This document shows, in pieces, positions 44,612 through 57,238 of a stretch of DNA of 64,000 nucleotides (position 1 is the stretch's first letter; every line of letters begins with the position of its first letter). A model generated the notes under the pieces. That model had not been told where the DNA came from. It saw only the letters and a program-made list of their open reading frames with translations, and made no database searches. Made by a program: the position numbers and the translations under genes. Source of the DNA: Orientallactaga sibirica (lineage: Eukaryota > Chordata > Mammalia > Rodentia > Dipodidae); the NCBI GenBank assembly GCA_036365145.1, contig JAEOAD010000018.1, positions 7,334,001 to 7,398,000 on the forward strand, written 5' to 3'.

Positions 44612-44882
44612 TAAAAAAATTTTAAATTATTTTATTTATTTTTGGAGAGAGACACAGAGAGAGACAGACAGAGAGGGAGAGGGAGACAGATAGAGACGGG
44701 CGCGCCAGCAGTCTCTCAGCTGCTGTGAACGAAATCCAGATGTGTGCACCCCCTTGTGGGCAAGTGCGGCATTGCGCCCTTGCGTCACTTTGCATCTGGC
44801 TAAACGTGGGACCTGGAGATTAGAACCGGGTTCTTAGGCTTAGCAGGCAGGCGCCTTAACCGCTAAGCCATCTCTCCAGCCC
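44612..44882 (-). repeat. B2-like tRNA-derived SINE, full length
   Basis: A clean antisense copy with 'gcgcccttgcgtcactttgc' and the head 'taagccatctctccagccc'. A 15-bp exact duplication borders it: 44597-44611 and 44883-44897. It appears young. Confidence 0.95.
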
Positions 44883-45032
44883 TGAAATGGTAATTTTGTA
44901 ATTATATCACCCATGCATATTTGATATTCAGCAATCTCCTATTTGAAACAACTTTCTCTTTGCCACCTTAATTCATTTATACCAGTTCAGACTCATGAAT
45001 TGCTACTTTATTCAATAGAATAATATTGAATG

Positions 45033-45038
<6 letters not shown>

Positions 45039-45068
<30 letters not shown>

Positions 45069-45214
45069 TTTAGTTTTTCGAGGTAGGGTCTCACTCTGGC
45101 CCAGGCTGACCTGGAATTAACTATGTAGTCTCAGGGTGGCCTTGAACTCATGGCGATCCTCCTACCTCTGCCTCCCGAGTGCTGGGATTAAAGGCGTGAG
45201 CCACCACGCCCGGC
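45039..45214 (-). repeat. B1-like SINE with (ATT)n tail
   Basis: An (ATT)n tail leads into 'ggtctcactctggcccaggc' and the head 'gtgagccaccacgcccggc'. A 12-bp exact duplication borders it: 45027-45038 and 45215-45226. It appears young. Confidence 0.95.
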
Positions 45215-45349
45215 TGAATGATTATTTTTGATGCTCAGTTGGCCAGTAAAAACTCCTGCAGTACATACCTATGTCTTTTTGATGTATCATCACTATTTTC
45301 TGAATACTTCAAAGTTTGGAGAATTTAATAAAATTTTCTCTACATTTAT

Positions 45350-45684
45350 TGCTATAGACTGAATGTTTATGTACCCCTTCCAAAATTCATACCCTGAAAT
45401 ACCACCAATTCAATATGAAACCTTTGAGAGGTACTTGTGTTACATGAATGGAGCCCTCATGAATGGGATTAGTACCTTTATGAAGAGATGAGAAAATAAA
45501 GCTCATTTTTCTCCCTGCCATGAGAATACAATGGAAAGAAGTCCATCGTCAAAGCACTTATCACCCAATACCAATCTACCAGCATCTTCACCTCAGACTC
45601 TGGGAGCAATGAAAAATCAATGTTTGTTGTTTACGCCAACTAATATATTTTAACTTGTTATAGCAACCTGAACTGACCCAGACA
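45350..45684 (+). mobile_element. MLT1-like (ERVL-MaLR) solo LTR
   Basis: 'tgctatagactgaatgttta' at the start, 'gagccctcatgaatgggatt' inside and 'gacccagaca' at the end follow the MLT1 LTR closely. The flanks 'tttat' and 'cttat' agree at 4 of 5 bases. This is an old family shared by many mammals. Confidence 0.85.
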
Positions 45685-47184
45685 CTTATTATAAATTTTC
45701 ATTTTGCCAAATCTGGAAACTTCCATTTACCCAAGGAATCTATACTCTTTCAATAAAATGTTATATTCACAACAAAGATTAGGGCTTTGTATATACTTGT
45801 TGCTACTTGGGCTTCATTCTTTTTAGGCTGTCTTATTGGATAGAGAATTTGTCACATGTACATATATATTTACATAGGCACATTTGCCTTTATACTCAGT
45901 TCTGTATAAAAAACTTAAGCTTACTTCAATGTTTCTAAATTTGAACTTACTTTTATTGGAAGATAGAGTTTTGCCCCTTTTAATGTGCTAATTTCCTTTC
46001 CCAATAATGTGAAGCCTGAGCTCTCTAGTTACTTGTGCATCAATATATTTGCTAATGTCTCCTTTGTATATGCAGCATTATAACAAGACCACCTCAGACA
46101 GTCACCATAGGCACTAGCTTGGTCCTGACTACATTACAGCTTCCTCATTTACCCCTCTTTCCCCACTGCACTGGCAACAGTTTTTCTTGGATTCCCCTCA
46201 CTTCAATCTCACACCAGCTGCATTTTTACTTAGCCTGTGATTAACTTTTTTCTCATCACTTGACATATAAATATTTTGGTACAGTGTACAGCAATCAGCT
46301 TTTTGGCACATATCCATAGAAATGAATTAATTGACTCATTCAGCTGGAACAAGGTCATAGGAACGTTTGAACAGTGAAGGCTTACAGAGATTAATGGAGT
46401 AGAAAATAAAAACATTCACAAATTGTCAAAATACTTGTTCAAAAATGCACTATTTCTTTCACCAATGAAACGTTGCTAAACATCATATAATAAATATTGT
46501 TCTAAGTCTTTCATATTTAGAGTTTGCCTCTATCTGCTACTGACATATTCTGCCATCTTTTGTAAAGGAACATGCCATTTTCTACATGCATATCTATTTG
46601 TCAGTGTCTCCAAATAGCTTTAGAGCTTTAAAAATGGGCACTATCATTCATTTACATATCTTCAAAGTTTAATATAGGGACCAACACAATGGAGTTTGAA
46701 GAGGACTTGCCAAATTATGTATTAAAGAATGAGTAAATAATGTCAATATTAGTCAAAATGAACAAATACTACTACTAAATGAAGGATCTAAAATCTGTGT
46801 GGTCCATTAGAGAATATTTTTATGGTTTTCTTTTTCCTTATGATTTTCAGTATATTTCACAAACTGCTGTTGAGCATCTTTTCTGAACCTGCGTTTGTAA
46901 TTATGAACTGAACTCATCTTATCTGTTGACTCCTCATATTCTCGTAGATAAGACCCTTGACTCCTGGATATCTCATCTATCCTCCAATGTTCTTCTATGA
47001 GTTGGACTCAGAAAGACCAACATTTTAACACTTTACAAGCCATACTATTAATGTTTTCTGTGATGTTCTTAAAATTCTATTCTCAGATAACAATATTTCA
47101 TAATTCTTCAATAGTCATAGATACCCAAAGAAATAGCTTTTATCTTCCCTTCTCCCCTTCCTTCCTTGTTTTATTTATTTTTTA
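45685..47184. other. Unrecognised, probably single-copy DNA
   Basis: About 1.5 kb of AT-rich DNA with no recognised repeat and no open frame above about 62 codons. Confidence 0.4.
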
Positions 47185-47303
47185 AAAAAACAGGGTCTTA
47201 CTCTATAGTACAGGTTGGATTTCACAACTTGTTTTCAAAGCTGATCACATGATTCTCCTTTCTCAGCCTCCCAAGTGTTAAGGTAAGCACTTTCAAATCT
47301 GGC
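47185..47303 (-). repeat. B1-like SINE, old
   Basis: 'acagggtcttactctatagt' and 'ctcagcctcccaagtgttaa' are a decayed antisense B1. Confidence 0.7.
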
Positions 47304-48150
47304 TTCTCCTTTTTTTTAAACCTTTATATAGAATGTTCTCCCAACACTGGCAATAAGAGTATAAATCAAGAATCAAGTTTAGTATCAAAATTTCAGATAT
47401 ATTATTATACTAATATATAATATATATATATATATGTATATGATTTACTTACAGCCTTCCAGTAGTATAGAGAAGAAAATACATAAAAGAATGATTTTGA
47501 AAATAAGACAATTCTAAAGCAATTATATTAGATAATATATCATCATCAAGAACAGGACCACATTGTCAGTGAAACATACCTGAAGTGGCTCCTACCCTCC
47601 AGCTAACCTCACAGCATCTGGAGTAGACATTCCAGGTTTCTGTCCTATCCCTTCTTATAGAGAAGCCATTAGCGACTTGTGGCTATGAGTATTTGAAATG
47701 TGGCTGGCGAGAATTGGATGTATGTAAGTATCAAACACCCACCATCAGATTTTAAAGATTTGGATCCATTAAAAATAATCAAATTTATTATTAGTTCTTA
47801 AAGTTCTACATTCATTTGGCAATATTTCAGATACATAGCTTTCCATAAGATATATTATCAGTCGAAGCTTCATTGCTCTCTCCTACTCAACAAAAAGTCT
47901 CGAAAGAATTGCTTATAGTCTGTGCTTAGCTTTTTCTGTACAGATACACAAAGATCTCAATTAACAAGATTGAAAGCGCAGTATTTTAGTTAGACTTACA
48001 CTTTATTAGTGAATCTAATCACAGTGTGCAACAGAGATGATGACTCCATACATTTTGAAGCTTTATCCTAACTTTTAAAACTGTGCTCCAAATATGTTTT
48101 CCTTATATAGTTGAGTCCTTTCCAAGACACCCACCAATATTCTATTTTCC
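47304..48150. other. Unrecognised AT-rich stretch
   Basis: No gene or interspersed repeat recognised. A (TA)n microsatellite lies at about 47416-47438. Confidence 0.4.
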
Positions 48151-48296
48151 TTTTTTTCCAAGGTAGGGTCTCATTCTAGCTCAGGTTAACCTGGAATTTA
48201 CTAAGTAGTCTCAGGCTGGCCTTGAACTCACAGCAATCCTCCTACCTTTGCCTCCTGAGTGCTGGGATTAAAGGCTTGGGCCACCATGCCCAGCTC
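48151..48296 (-). repeat. B1-like SINE
   Basis: 'gtagggtctcattctagctc' to 'gggccaccatgcccagct'; a nearly complete antisense copy. Confidence 0.92.
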
Positions 48297-48489
48297 CAGT
48301 TTTCTGTTTTATAGTACCACCAAATATCACTGTACTTAGGGCTAACAGGCTACTATTGTCCTTTTCATTTGTTCCCACTGTTTATATTGCCATGTCCTAA
48401 TCATTTCATAGCTAAGACATTTTATAATTTAGGTATAAATTTAAATCTTCTACCACTACAAACATTTTTTATATTCTTTTATTTTATTT

Positions 48490-48733
48490 TTTATTTTTTT
48501 ATTTGAGAGAGACAGAAAGAGAGAGAGGAAGAGGCAGAGAGAGAAGGGGCACACCAGGACCTTTTCAGGTTCTGTGAATGAACTGCAGATGCATGCATCC
48601 CCTTATGCACATGTATGACATTGCACTCTTGTGTCACTTTTGCATCTGGCTAAACATAAGACCTGAAGATTTGAACAAGCATTCTTAGGCTTTACAGGCA
48701 GGTGCCTAAACTGCTAAGCCATCTCTCCAGCTC
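48490..48733 (-). repeat. B2-like tRNA-derived SINE
   Basis: T/A-rich tail, GA-rich region, 'ttgtgtcacttttgcatctg' and head 'gctaagccatctctccagct'. Confidence 0.9.
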
Positions 48734-48754
48734 TATACTTTTATTTTTATGAAT

Positions 48755-48828
48755 GTTGTTGGGGGTGTAACTCAGGGCCTCAACCATGCTAGACAAGGGT
48801 TCTACCACTGAAATATATTCCCAGCACC
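48755..48828 (-). repeat. ID-like SINE fragment
   Basis: 'gtaactcagggcctcaacca' and 'gctagacaagggttctacca' to 'attcccagcacc' is the antisense ID head. Confidence 0.65.
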
Positions 48829-48855
48829 TGGGAATTGTTTTAACTGTTTTATCTT

Positions 48856-49057
48856 TTAATTTAATTTATATATTTGATAGGGGAAAGTGAATGACACACA
48901 AAGAGAGAATATATAGGCACACCATGACCTCTTTTGCTACTGCATACAAACTCCAGATGTATGTGCCACTTTGTGCATTTAGCTTTTATGTGGGTAGAAT
49001 TCAGGCTAGAAAGCTTTGCAAGCAAACACTTTTAACCTCTAAACCATCTCTCCAGAC
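48856..49057 (-). repeat. B2-like SINE
   Basis: 'ggcacaccatgacctctttt', 'aaactccagatgtatgtgcc' and head 'ctaaaccatctctccagacc'. It directly abuts the 3' end of the next L1. Confidence 0.88.
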
Positions 49058-50040
49058 CTGTTTTTCCACTTTTTATTGAAAACCTCCATACATTTAGACA
49101 ATATTCAATGATCATAATCCCCTCCCAGGACCCTCTCTTTCATCTCCCAAATCTCCTATCTACTGAATCCTTTCTTCTTTCCAACTAGTTTCTAATATTT
49201 TGATGTAATCATTCCAGCTTTCAGTTGGCTGGTCTACAGGGAGAAGGTTTTCTGCTCAGCACCAGCTTGCTTTCTCAGTGACCTTGCCTCTCAGGCAAGA
49301 AATGTCTTCAGCAATAGGGTATTACCATCTGTTTCTTGGGAAACCAGGGCCTTTGGCAATAGACTTTAATGTTTTGGAGGCTACCGGGACCTCCTTGGCA
49401 AACAACTCACTGAAGGTATCCCATCCCAGGCACTGAAAATTTTTTTAGTAACAGTCTACAGCTGCTGGATGTGCCATTATGCAAAAAAGTAGGTTTACAT
49501 AAGTCTTATTCACACTATCTTGAAGTTTGATTGACCTTCCCCCTGCCCTTCTTTTACACATTCTCTTCCCATGGCCTCACTTAGGCCATTCCCCTCCCTG
49601 TAATCTGTTCTTCTACATACATATGTGCAATACCATACACTTAAGTCCTTCCCTCTCCTCCCTCCCTTATAGCCTTTAACCAGCTTACTGGTTTCTCTTA
49701 CCTATTTTTGGTTCCAGTTCACACACAAGTCTATACATTTGTAGCTAGATTCCACATATGAGAGAGAACAGGTGACGTTTGGCTTTCTGAGCCTTGGTTA
49801 CCTCACTTAGTATAATCCTTTCCAGATCCATCCATCTATTTCCCTGCAAATTTCATAATTTCATTTTTCTTTACTGCTGAATAGACTCCATTGTATAAAT
49901 GTACCACATCTTTATTATCCATGCATCTGTGGAGGGACATCTAGGCTGGTTCCATTTCCTAGCTATTGTGAATAGAGCAGCAATAAACATGGTTGTGCAG
50001 GAGTCTCTAAGGTAGTGAGAAGAGTCCTTCAGATATATGC

Positions 50041-50434
50041 TGTAGTAGTTTGAATATATGCCCCCAATATATTCAATGTTTTATTACTTTATAGTTTGCA
50101 TCTGTAATCACCTTCCTAGAGGCAATGTCACTGGGGGCTGGTCTTAAGGTGTTAATGGTGGGTTTGAGATTCCATTGTAAAGATATGCAAAGTGTGCCCA
50201 GTAGGAGCTCCTGAAGTGTGCTGTGTGACTTTTTGGCTGTAGTTTTGCTCTGTGTGCTGTGTAGCTGGTGTCTTGGCTTTTTCTCTCTCTGTTTGGCCCT
50301 GTGAAGGCAGGCCGCTTCTCTTGCCATTATGGAACTTCCCCTGGATCTGTAAGCTTCAATAAATAATATCCCTTCCTCCATAACTGTGCTTGGCCTGGAA
50401 GTTCATCTCAGTGAACCTAAAGCTGTCTGCCTCA
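50041..50434 (+). mobile_element. Solo LTR, ERVL/MaLR-type, nested in L1
   Basis: 'tgtagtagtttgaatatatg' to 'gtctgcctca', with 'cttcaataaataatatccct' as poly(A) region. Perfect 5-bp duplication 'tatgc' at 50036-50040 and 50435-50439; the L1 sequence is continuous when the LTR is removed. Confidence 0.93.
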
Positions 50435-51360
50435 TATGCCTAGGAGTGCTATAGCTGGATCATGTGGTAAATCTATTTTTAGCTGTATCCAGAACCTCAA
50501 CACTGATTTCCACAATGGCTGGACCAGATTACATTCCCACCAACAGTGTAGAAATGTTCCTCTTTTTCTACATCCACGCCAACACTTATTGTCATTTGTT
50601 TTCTTGATGGTAGCCATTCTGACAGGAGTGAGATGGAATCTCAAAGTGGTTTTAATTTGCATTTCCTTGATGGCTAAGGATGTGGAACATTTTTTAGATG
50701 TTTATATGCCATCTGTATTTCTTCTTCTGAGTACTCTCTATTTAGTTCCACAGCCCAGTTTTTTAACTGGGTTGTTTGATTTCTTCTTATTCTGTTTTTT
50801 GAGTTCTTTGTATATTCTGAATATTAATCCTCTGTCAGATATATAGCTGGCAAAGATTTTCTCCCATTCTGTAGGTTGTCTCTTTGCTCTATTCACAGTG
50901 TCCTTTGCTGTACAAAAGCTTTGTAATTTAATGAGTTCCCAGTGATTGATTAGTAGTTTTATTCCCTGAGCAACTGGGATTGTATTCAGAAAGTCCTTGC
51001 CTATGCCAATATGTTGAAGGGTTTCCCCTAACTTTTCTCTAGCAGGTTCAGAGTTTCAGGTCAGATATTAAGGTCCCTGATCCATTTGGACTTGACTCTT
51101 GTGCATGGAGAGAGACAAGGATCTATTTTTATCCTTTTACATACAGATATCCAGTTTTCCCAGAATCACTTGTTGAAGAAGCTATCTTTTCTCCAATGAA
51201 TATTTTTGGCATTTTTGTCAATTATCAGGTGGCTGTATGTGCCAGGATTAATATTTGGGTGTTCTATTCTGTTCCATTGATCTACCTGTCTGTCCTTGTG
51301 CCAGTACCATGCTGTTTTTGTTACTATGGCTTTGTAGTATAACTTAAAATCGGGTATGGA

Positions 51361-52080
51361 TGTGGGGTCTCATGCTTTGGGTCTCGTTCCGTTCCTGTTC
51401 CCTGGGGGTCGTTGGCCACCGATGCCCCAGGCGAGGGAGATAAGAGTTGCAAGGGTCTTTCTGGCTGGGCGGGTGAGTGTGAGGGGAACATATGAACACA
51501 TGATGGCTCAATAAGCACCCAGGAGACCATCTGATGGACAGTACTCATTTATTCAAAGGGGGCAGGTGGGTTTATAAACACTTGGGGAAGGTTAAGATGG
51601 CACGTACAGACTATATGGCAATCAGATGCATAGTTTATGGGCTGTTATCTAGATAGAGGAAGGACTAGTAACTTCAAAGCTATGGGGAAAGGATAAGGGA
51701 AGGTAGGGGGAAGGGCGGAAGAGGAGATTAGCAGAAAGCTGTGACTTCAAGACTGTGTGTGTGGGGTGGGAAGGCTACGTGACTTTAGCCACATGAGGGT
51801 CTCTTGGGCAGCTAGCCACAGGTCAGGAACTGTTGGGGGCAAAGTCTGACTTATGGAATGGTCAGAGCCTTTTGGGGTTTGGGGGGAGCGCCTCACCAGT
51901 TCTGCCCACTCTGGGCAATGACATTTCACTACACCCTACAACATAGGGAAGGCTATTACCATCTCCAGGGACTCCTGACAGAGGGCCAGTTGCGACCCTG
52001 CAGGCCAAGGTCCCTGGCCATGTCCAATATTTCAGGCCAGCCTCCTCACAGGTCCAGCCTGTTACTAGCAAGGCCCAACA
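51361..52080 (-). mobile_element. Solo LTR, class II-like, nested in L1
   Basis: On the minus strand it opens 'tgttgggccttgctagtaac', has TATA-like 'gtgtttataaaccc', poly(A) signal 'ttgaataaatgagtac' and closes 'gcatgagaccccaca'. The flanks 'tatgga' (51355-51360) and 'tatggt' (52081-52086) suggest a 6-bp duplication with one mismatch, as in class II elements. It interrupts an L1 ORF2 whose sequence resumes on both sides. It is a different LTR family from the provirus at 32.8 kb. Confidence 0.85.
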
Positions 52081-53876
52081 TATGGTAATACCACCAGCCT
52101 GATTTTTGTTGTGCAAAATTGTTTTGGCTATTCGAGGGTTTTTTGTGTTTCCAGATGAACTTTAGGATTGTTTTTTTCTATTTCTGTGAAGAATGTTATT
52201 GGGATTTTAATGGGGATTGCATTAAATGTGTAGATTGCTTTTGGTAAGATTGACATTTTCACAATATTGATTCTTCCAATCCAGGAGCATGGGATGTCTT
52301 TCCATTTCCTTCTGTCTTCTGCAATTTCTTGCTTGAGTTTTTTAAAGTTCTTATCATAGAGATCCTTCACTTCCTTGGTTAAGTTTATTCCAAGGTATTT
52401 TTTTTTTTTTGAGGCAATTGTGAATGGGAGAGATTCCCTGATTTCATCCTCTGCATGTTTGTTGTTAGTGTATAGAAAAGCTACTGATTTCTGTGTGTTT
52501 ATTTTGTATCCTGCTACCTTGCTAAAAGTGTTTATCAGCTCTAACAGTTTGCTGGTAGAGTCTTTAGGGTCTGTTATGTATAGAATCATATCATCTGCAA
52601 ATAATGATAATTTGATCTCTTCCCTTCCAATTTGTATCCTTTTATGAGTGTCTCTTGCCTTATTGCTATAGCTAAGACTTCCAGTACTATATTAAATAGA
52701 AGTGGGGAAAGTGAACACCCTTGTCTTGGTCCTGAATTTAGCAGAAAATCTTCAAGTTTTTCCTCATTTAGTATTATGTTGGCTGTAGGTTTGTCATAAA
52801 TAGCTTTTATTATGTTGAGATATGTTCCTTCTATTCCCAGTTTCTGCAATACTTTTACCATGAAGGGTGTTGGATTTTGTCAAATGCCTTTTCTGCATCT
52901 ATTGAGATGGCCATTTGATTTTTGTCCTTCAGACCATTTATATGGTGTATTACATTTATGGATTTGGGTATGTTGAACCATCCCTGCATCTCTGGGATAA
53001 AGCCTACTTGGTCAGGGTGAATAATCTTTCTGATATATTCTTGTATTCTGTTTGCCAGTATTTTGTTGAGAATTTTTGCATCTATGTTCATGAGGGAGAT
53101 TGGTCTGTAATTTTCTTTTCTTGATCTGTCTTTGTCTGGTTTGGGTATCAGGGTGATGCTGGCTTCATAGAAGGATTTTGGTAGAATTCCTTCCTTTTCT
53201 ATGTTATGGAAAAGTTTGAGAAGCATTGTTGTTAGTTCTTCCAGGAATGTCTGGTAAAATTCAACAGTGAATCCATCTGGTCCTGGGCTTTTTTTAGTTG
53301 GGAGACTTTTTATAACTGCTTGGATCTATGCAGTAGTTATAGGCCTATTTAAATGGTTTATCTCATCTTGATTTAAAATTGGTAGGTCATATGAATCAAG
53401 TAAATCATCCATTTCTTTCAGGTTTTCAAACTTAGAGGTATATATATTCTTAAAGCATGACTGTATTATTTTCTGAATTTCTTTGGTATCTGTTGTGATG
53501 TTGCCTTTTTCATCTCTAATTTTATCAATTTTTGTCTCTTTTCTCTTTCTTTTGGTCAGATTTGCTAAGGGTTTATCAATCTTACTTATCCTTTCAAAGA
53601 ACCAACTCTTTTTTCCATTGATTTTTTTTTTTTTTTTTTTTGGTTTCCATTTTGTTAATTTCTGCCCTAACCTTTATTATTTTGTCCCATTTACTGATTT
53701 TTGGTTTGCCTTGTTCTTCTCTTTCCAAGGCCTTAAGGTGAAGCATTGAATTGTTTAGTTGTGAACTCTCTAATTTCTTAATATAGGCACTTAGAGCTAT
53801 AAATTTCCCTCTTAGTACTGCTTCATTGTGACCCAAAGGTTTTGGTATGTTGTATTCGCATCATCATGAATTTCTT

Positions 53877-54050
53877 TTTTTCTTTTTTCTTTTGGTTTTT
53901 CATTTTTTGGTTTTCTAGGTGGGGTCTCACTCTAGCCCAGGCTGACCTGGAATTCACTATGTAATCTCAGGGTGGCCTTGAACTCATGGTGATCCACCTA
54001 CCTTTGCCTCCCAAATGCTGGGATTAAAGGCGTGTGCCACGACGCCCAGC
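53877..54050 (-). repeat. B1-like SINE nested in L1
   Basis: T-rich tail, 'ggtggggtctcactctagcc' to head 'gtgtgccacgacgcccagc'. The 11-bp 'atgaatttctt' occurs at 53866-53876 and again at 54059-54069. Confidence 0.92.
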
Positions 54051-56744
54051 ATAATTCTATGAATTTCTTGATTTCCTTTTTAATTTATTCAATGGCCCAT
54101 ACATAGTTCAATAATGTACTATTTAGTCTCCATGAATTTCTGTATGGTCTGTAGTTTTTCTTGTTGCTGATTTGCAGTTTAATCGCATTGTGGTCAGATA
54201 GCATACAAGGGATTATTTCAATTTTCCTGTATTTGTTAAGATTTGATTTCTGTACTATTATATGGTCTAATTTATAGAATGTTCCATGTGCTGCTGAGAA
54301 AAATGTATATTCTTCAGCATTTGGATGGAATGTTCTGTATACATCTGTTAGGTCCATTTGTTCCATGACATTATTTAATGCAGATGTCTCTGTTTATTAT
54401 CACTCTGTCAAGTGATGAGAGTGGGGTATTGAAGTCACCCACTATTATTGTGTTAGGAGTTATCTCTGACCTTAAGTCTAATAGTGTTTGTTTGATGAAA
54501 TTGGGAGCCCCCATGTTAGGAGCATATATGTTTAGGATTTCAATGTCCTCCTGTTGGAGTGTTCCCTTAATAAGTATAAAGTGACCTTCTTTATCTTTCC
54601 TCACTAATGTTGGTTTGAAGCCTATCCTGTCAGAAATTAGGATGGCAACCCCTTCTTGTTTCCTAGGCCCATTTGCTTGAAATATTTTTTTCCAACCTTT
54701 CACCCTAAGAAGGTTTCTATCTTTTATTGAGAGGTAAGTTTCCTGGAGGCAACAGATAGTAGGATCCTGCTTTTTAATCCAGTCTGCAAGTCTGTGTTTT
54801 TTGGTTGGGCCATTGAGGCCATTGATATTAAGAGTTATTATTGAAAGATATGTATTTATTCTCACCATTCTTGTTTTGTAGTTCTTCCTGTTTTCACTTT
54901 ACTCACTTGTTTTAACTGTTATTTGAGTGTGGTTTATTTTTTCCTATTTCCTGCTGTGTGTGTTTTGCTTTCTCTTCGGTGTGAACGATTCCTGCAAGTA
55001 TTTTCTGTAGAGCTGGTTTAGTTCCTTTAAATTCCTTTAGCCTGTTTTTGTTGTGGAATGTCCTTATTTCTCCATCAATTTGGACAGATAGCTTTGCAGG
55101 ATAAAGTAATCTTGCTTGACAGTTTTTATCTTTCAGAACTTGGAATACATCACTCCAAGCCCTTCTTTTAAAGTTTGTGTTGAGTGATCTGTTGTGATCC
55201 TGATGGGTTTCCCTTTGAAGGTCACTTGCTTTTTATCTCTAACAGCTTTCAATATATTTTCTTTGGTATAAGAGTAATGTTAGCTTCATAAAGGTAGTTT
55301 AGTAGTGCTTCTTCCTTTTCTATTTTATGAAATATTTTAAGAAGTATTGTTTTTAGTTTACCTGGGAGGGGCTGATAAACTTCACCATGAATTCATCTCA
55401 TTCTGGACTGTTTTAGTTGGGAATTTTTTTGTAACTGTTTTGATTTCATTACTTGTTATAGGTCTGTTTAAATGGCTTATGTCACCTTGCTTTAACTTTG
55501 GTGGGTAATTTATATCTAGAAATTCATTCTTTTTTTTTTTTTTTTTTTAGACTTTCCAATTTAGTGATGTATGTGTTCTTAATGTATGGCTTTATGATTT
55601 TCTGAATTTCATTGATATCTGTTGTAATGGTGCCCTTTCCTCTCTAATTTTGATTTGGGTCTCTACTCTCTTTCTTTTGGTAAGTTTTGCTAAGGGCTTA
55701 TGAATCTAGTCTGTCTTTTCAAAGAAGTAAATCTTTGCTTCATTTATTCTTTTTTTTTTGTTTGTTTCTATTTCATTAATTTCTGCCCTTTGGTTTGGCT
55801 TGCTATTCTTTCAATAAGGCCTTAAGGTGTAGCATTATGATTTGTGGATTCTCTAATTTCTTAATATAAGCACTTAAAGCTTGAGATTTCCTTCTTAGGA
55901 CTTCCTTCATTATATTCCATAGGTTTTTGATATGGTGTGTTTTCATTATCATTTGGTTTGTGAATTTTTTGTGTCCTTCTTTATTTCTTCAATGACTCAT
56001 TTATCATTCAGTAGTGATTTGTTTCCATGAGTTTGTCTGTCTTGATTTTGCTTTGCAGTTTCATTTCATTGTGATCAGATAGAGTAAAAGGAATTATTTC
56101 AATTTTTCCTGTATTTGTTAAGATTTGCTTTGTGTCCTAATTTAGTCTGTTTTCAAGAATGTTTCATATGCTACTGAAAAGAATGTGTATTCTGCATCAT
56201 TTGATAGAATGATCTCTTGATATCTGTTAGGTCCATTTGTTCTATTATGTCATTTAATCCAGATGTTTCTCTGTTTGTTTATTTATTTATTTATTCATTT
56301 ATTTTGCCAGGATGAACCATCAGTTGGTGAGAGAGGAGTATTAAAGTACCCCACTACAAATGTACATCTAGTACTGTTTGTTTAATGGAATTGACTGCAC
56401 CCATATTTTGTGCATATATACATTTAGTAATGTCTTCTTGTTGGATTATTCTCTTTATTAGTATAGTAACCTTTATCTCTTCTAACTAATGTTGGTTTGA
56501 AGTCTATCCTGTCAGATATTAGAATATCAACATCTGATTGTTTCCTAGTCCCATTTGCTTGAAAAACCATTTTCTATCCTTTCACCCTAAGGACTGCCTT
56601 AGGTTGTCTGTTTTTTATGGAGGGCAGAGTTTCTTGGAGACAACAAACCAAAAGTCATTCTGCCTTTTAATCCAGTGTCAAAAGTCTTTGTCTTTTGAGG
56701 GCAATGAGATCATTGATATTTACAATTATTATTGAAAGGTATTT

Positions 56745-57064
56745 TGTTGGTTTGAATATGAATGTATGTCCTCCATAGCCTGAGATATTTGTGATTGAGT
56801 AATTTGAGTCTTCAGCAGCCCCACTGGAGGGTTAGCCAGCCATAAGGTGTGTTTGGGGGAAGAGCTCAAGCCCTGCTGAGAGTGGAAAAAAATAGTCCTA
56901 AAAAAAAAAAAAACCAGTTTGAACTCTGGCTGTTCATTTTTGATGTTTGATGGTGAACTGATATGAATCTATGGAAGGGAACCAGCTTCTTCTGCCATTG
57001 ATGTAACTTCCCCTGCTGTTTCTGGTTTGGTGTTTGTCCCAACAAGGAGAACCTGACTGCAACA
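56745..57064 (+). mobile_element. Solo LTR, ERVL/MaLR-type, nested in older L1
   Basis: 'tgttggtttgaatatgaatg' to 'ctgactgcaaca'; a short A-run (about 56899-56911) lies inside. The L1 words 'attattgaaaggtat' and 'gtgtgtatttgttcttgcc' are continuous if it is removed. Flanking 'ggtat'/'ggtgt' agree at 4 of 5. Confidence 0.8.
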
Positions 57065-57087
57065 GGTGTGTATTTGTTCTTGCCATT

Positions 57088-57238
57088 TTTTAAAAATAAT
57101 TTATTTATTTATTTATATTATTCTAATTTTACATTCATAATGGTGACTCCATTATCCTCCTCCCTGTCCTCCCTCTTCCAAAGGGACCCTCATCAATGGG
57201 GAATGTGGGTCATGCATTGTGGGGGGTAGTCAAGAGTT
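57088..57238 (-). mobile_element. Short L1 3'-end fragment
   Basis: 'tattattctaattttacatt' and 'aagggaccctcatcaatggg' match the 3' terminus of the full-length L1 (23221-23330) in the same orientation. It sits where about 350 nt of ORF1 C-terminal sequence should be. Confidence 0.85.

Larger units (their letters stand above)
49780..54868 (-). pseudogene. L1 ORF2 remnant of the 49-55 kb element
   Basis: From the start (54868) the endonuclease motifs LNINGLN, CLQETYL and VGDFNTPLS are readable, then SDHNAIKL in a second frame (54366-54085). Reverse-transcriptase pieces follow (53226-52855, [11 protein letters not shown]; 52861-52586; 52589-52128, MILYITDPK and [10 protein letters not shown]), and [15 protein letters not shown] near 50660 in a last piece. 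Frameshifts, three insertions and stops break it. The separate frames stay long, so the decay is moderate. Confidence 0.88.
49059..55269 (-). mobile_element. L1 LINE, 5'-truncated in ORF1, heavily invaded
   Basis: In element order this contains the C-terminal part of ORF1 (55269-54900), a complete but decayed ORF2 and a 3'UTR ending at 49059 ('tttttattgaaaacctccat' on the plus strand). An ERVL-type LTR, a class II solo LTR and a B1 SINE interrupt it, each bordered by its own duplication. It stops within ORF1, where a second L1 copy joins at ORF2 sequence. Confidence 0.9.
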
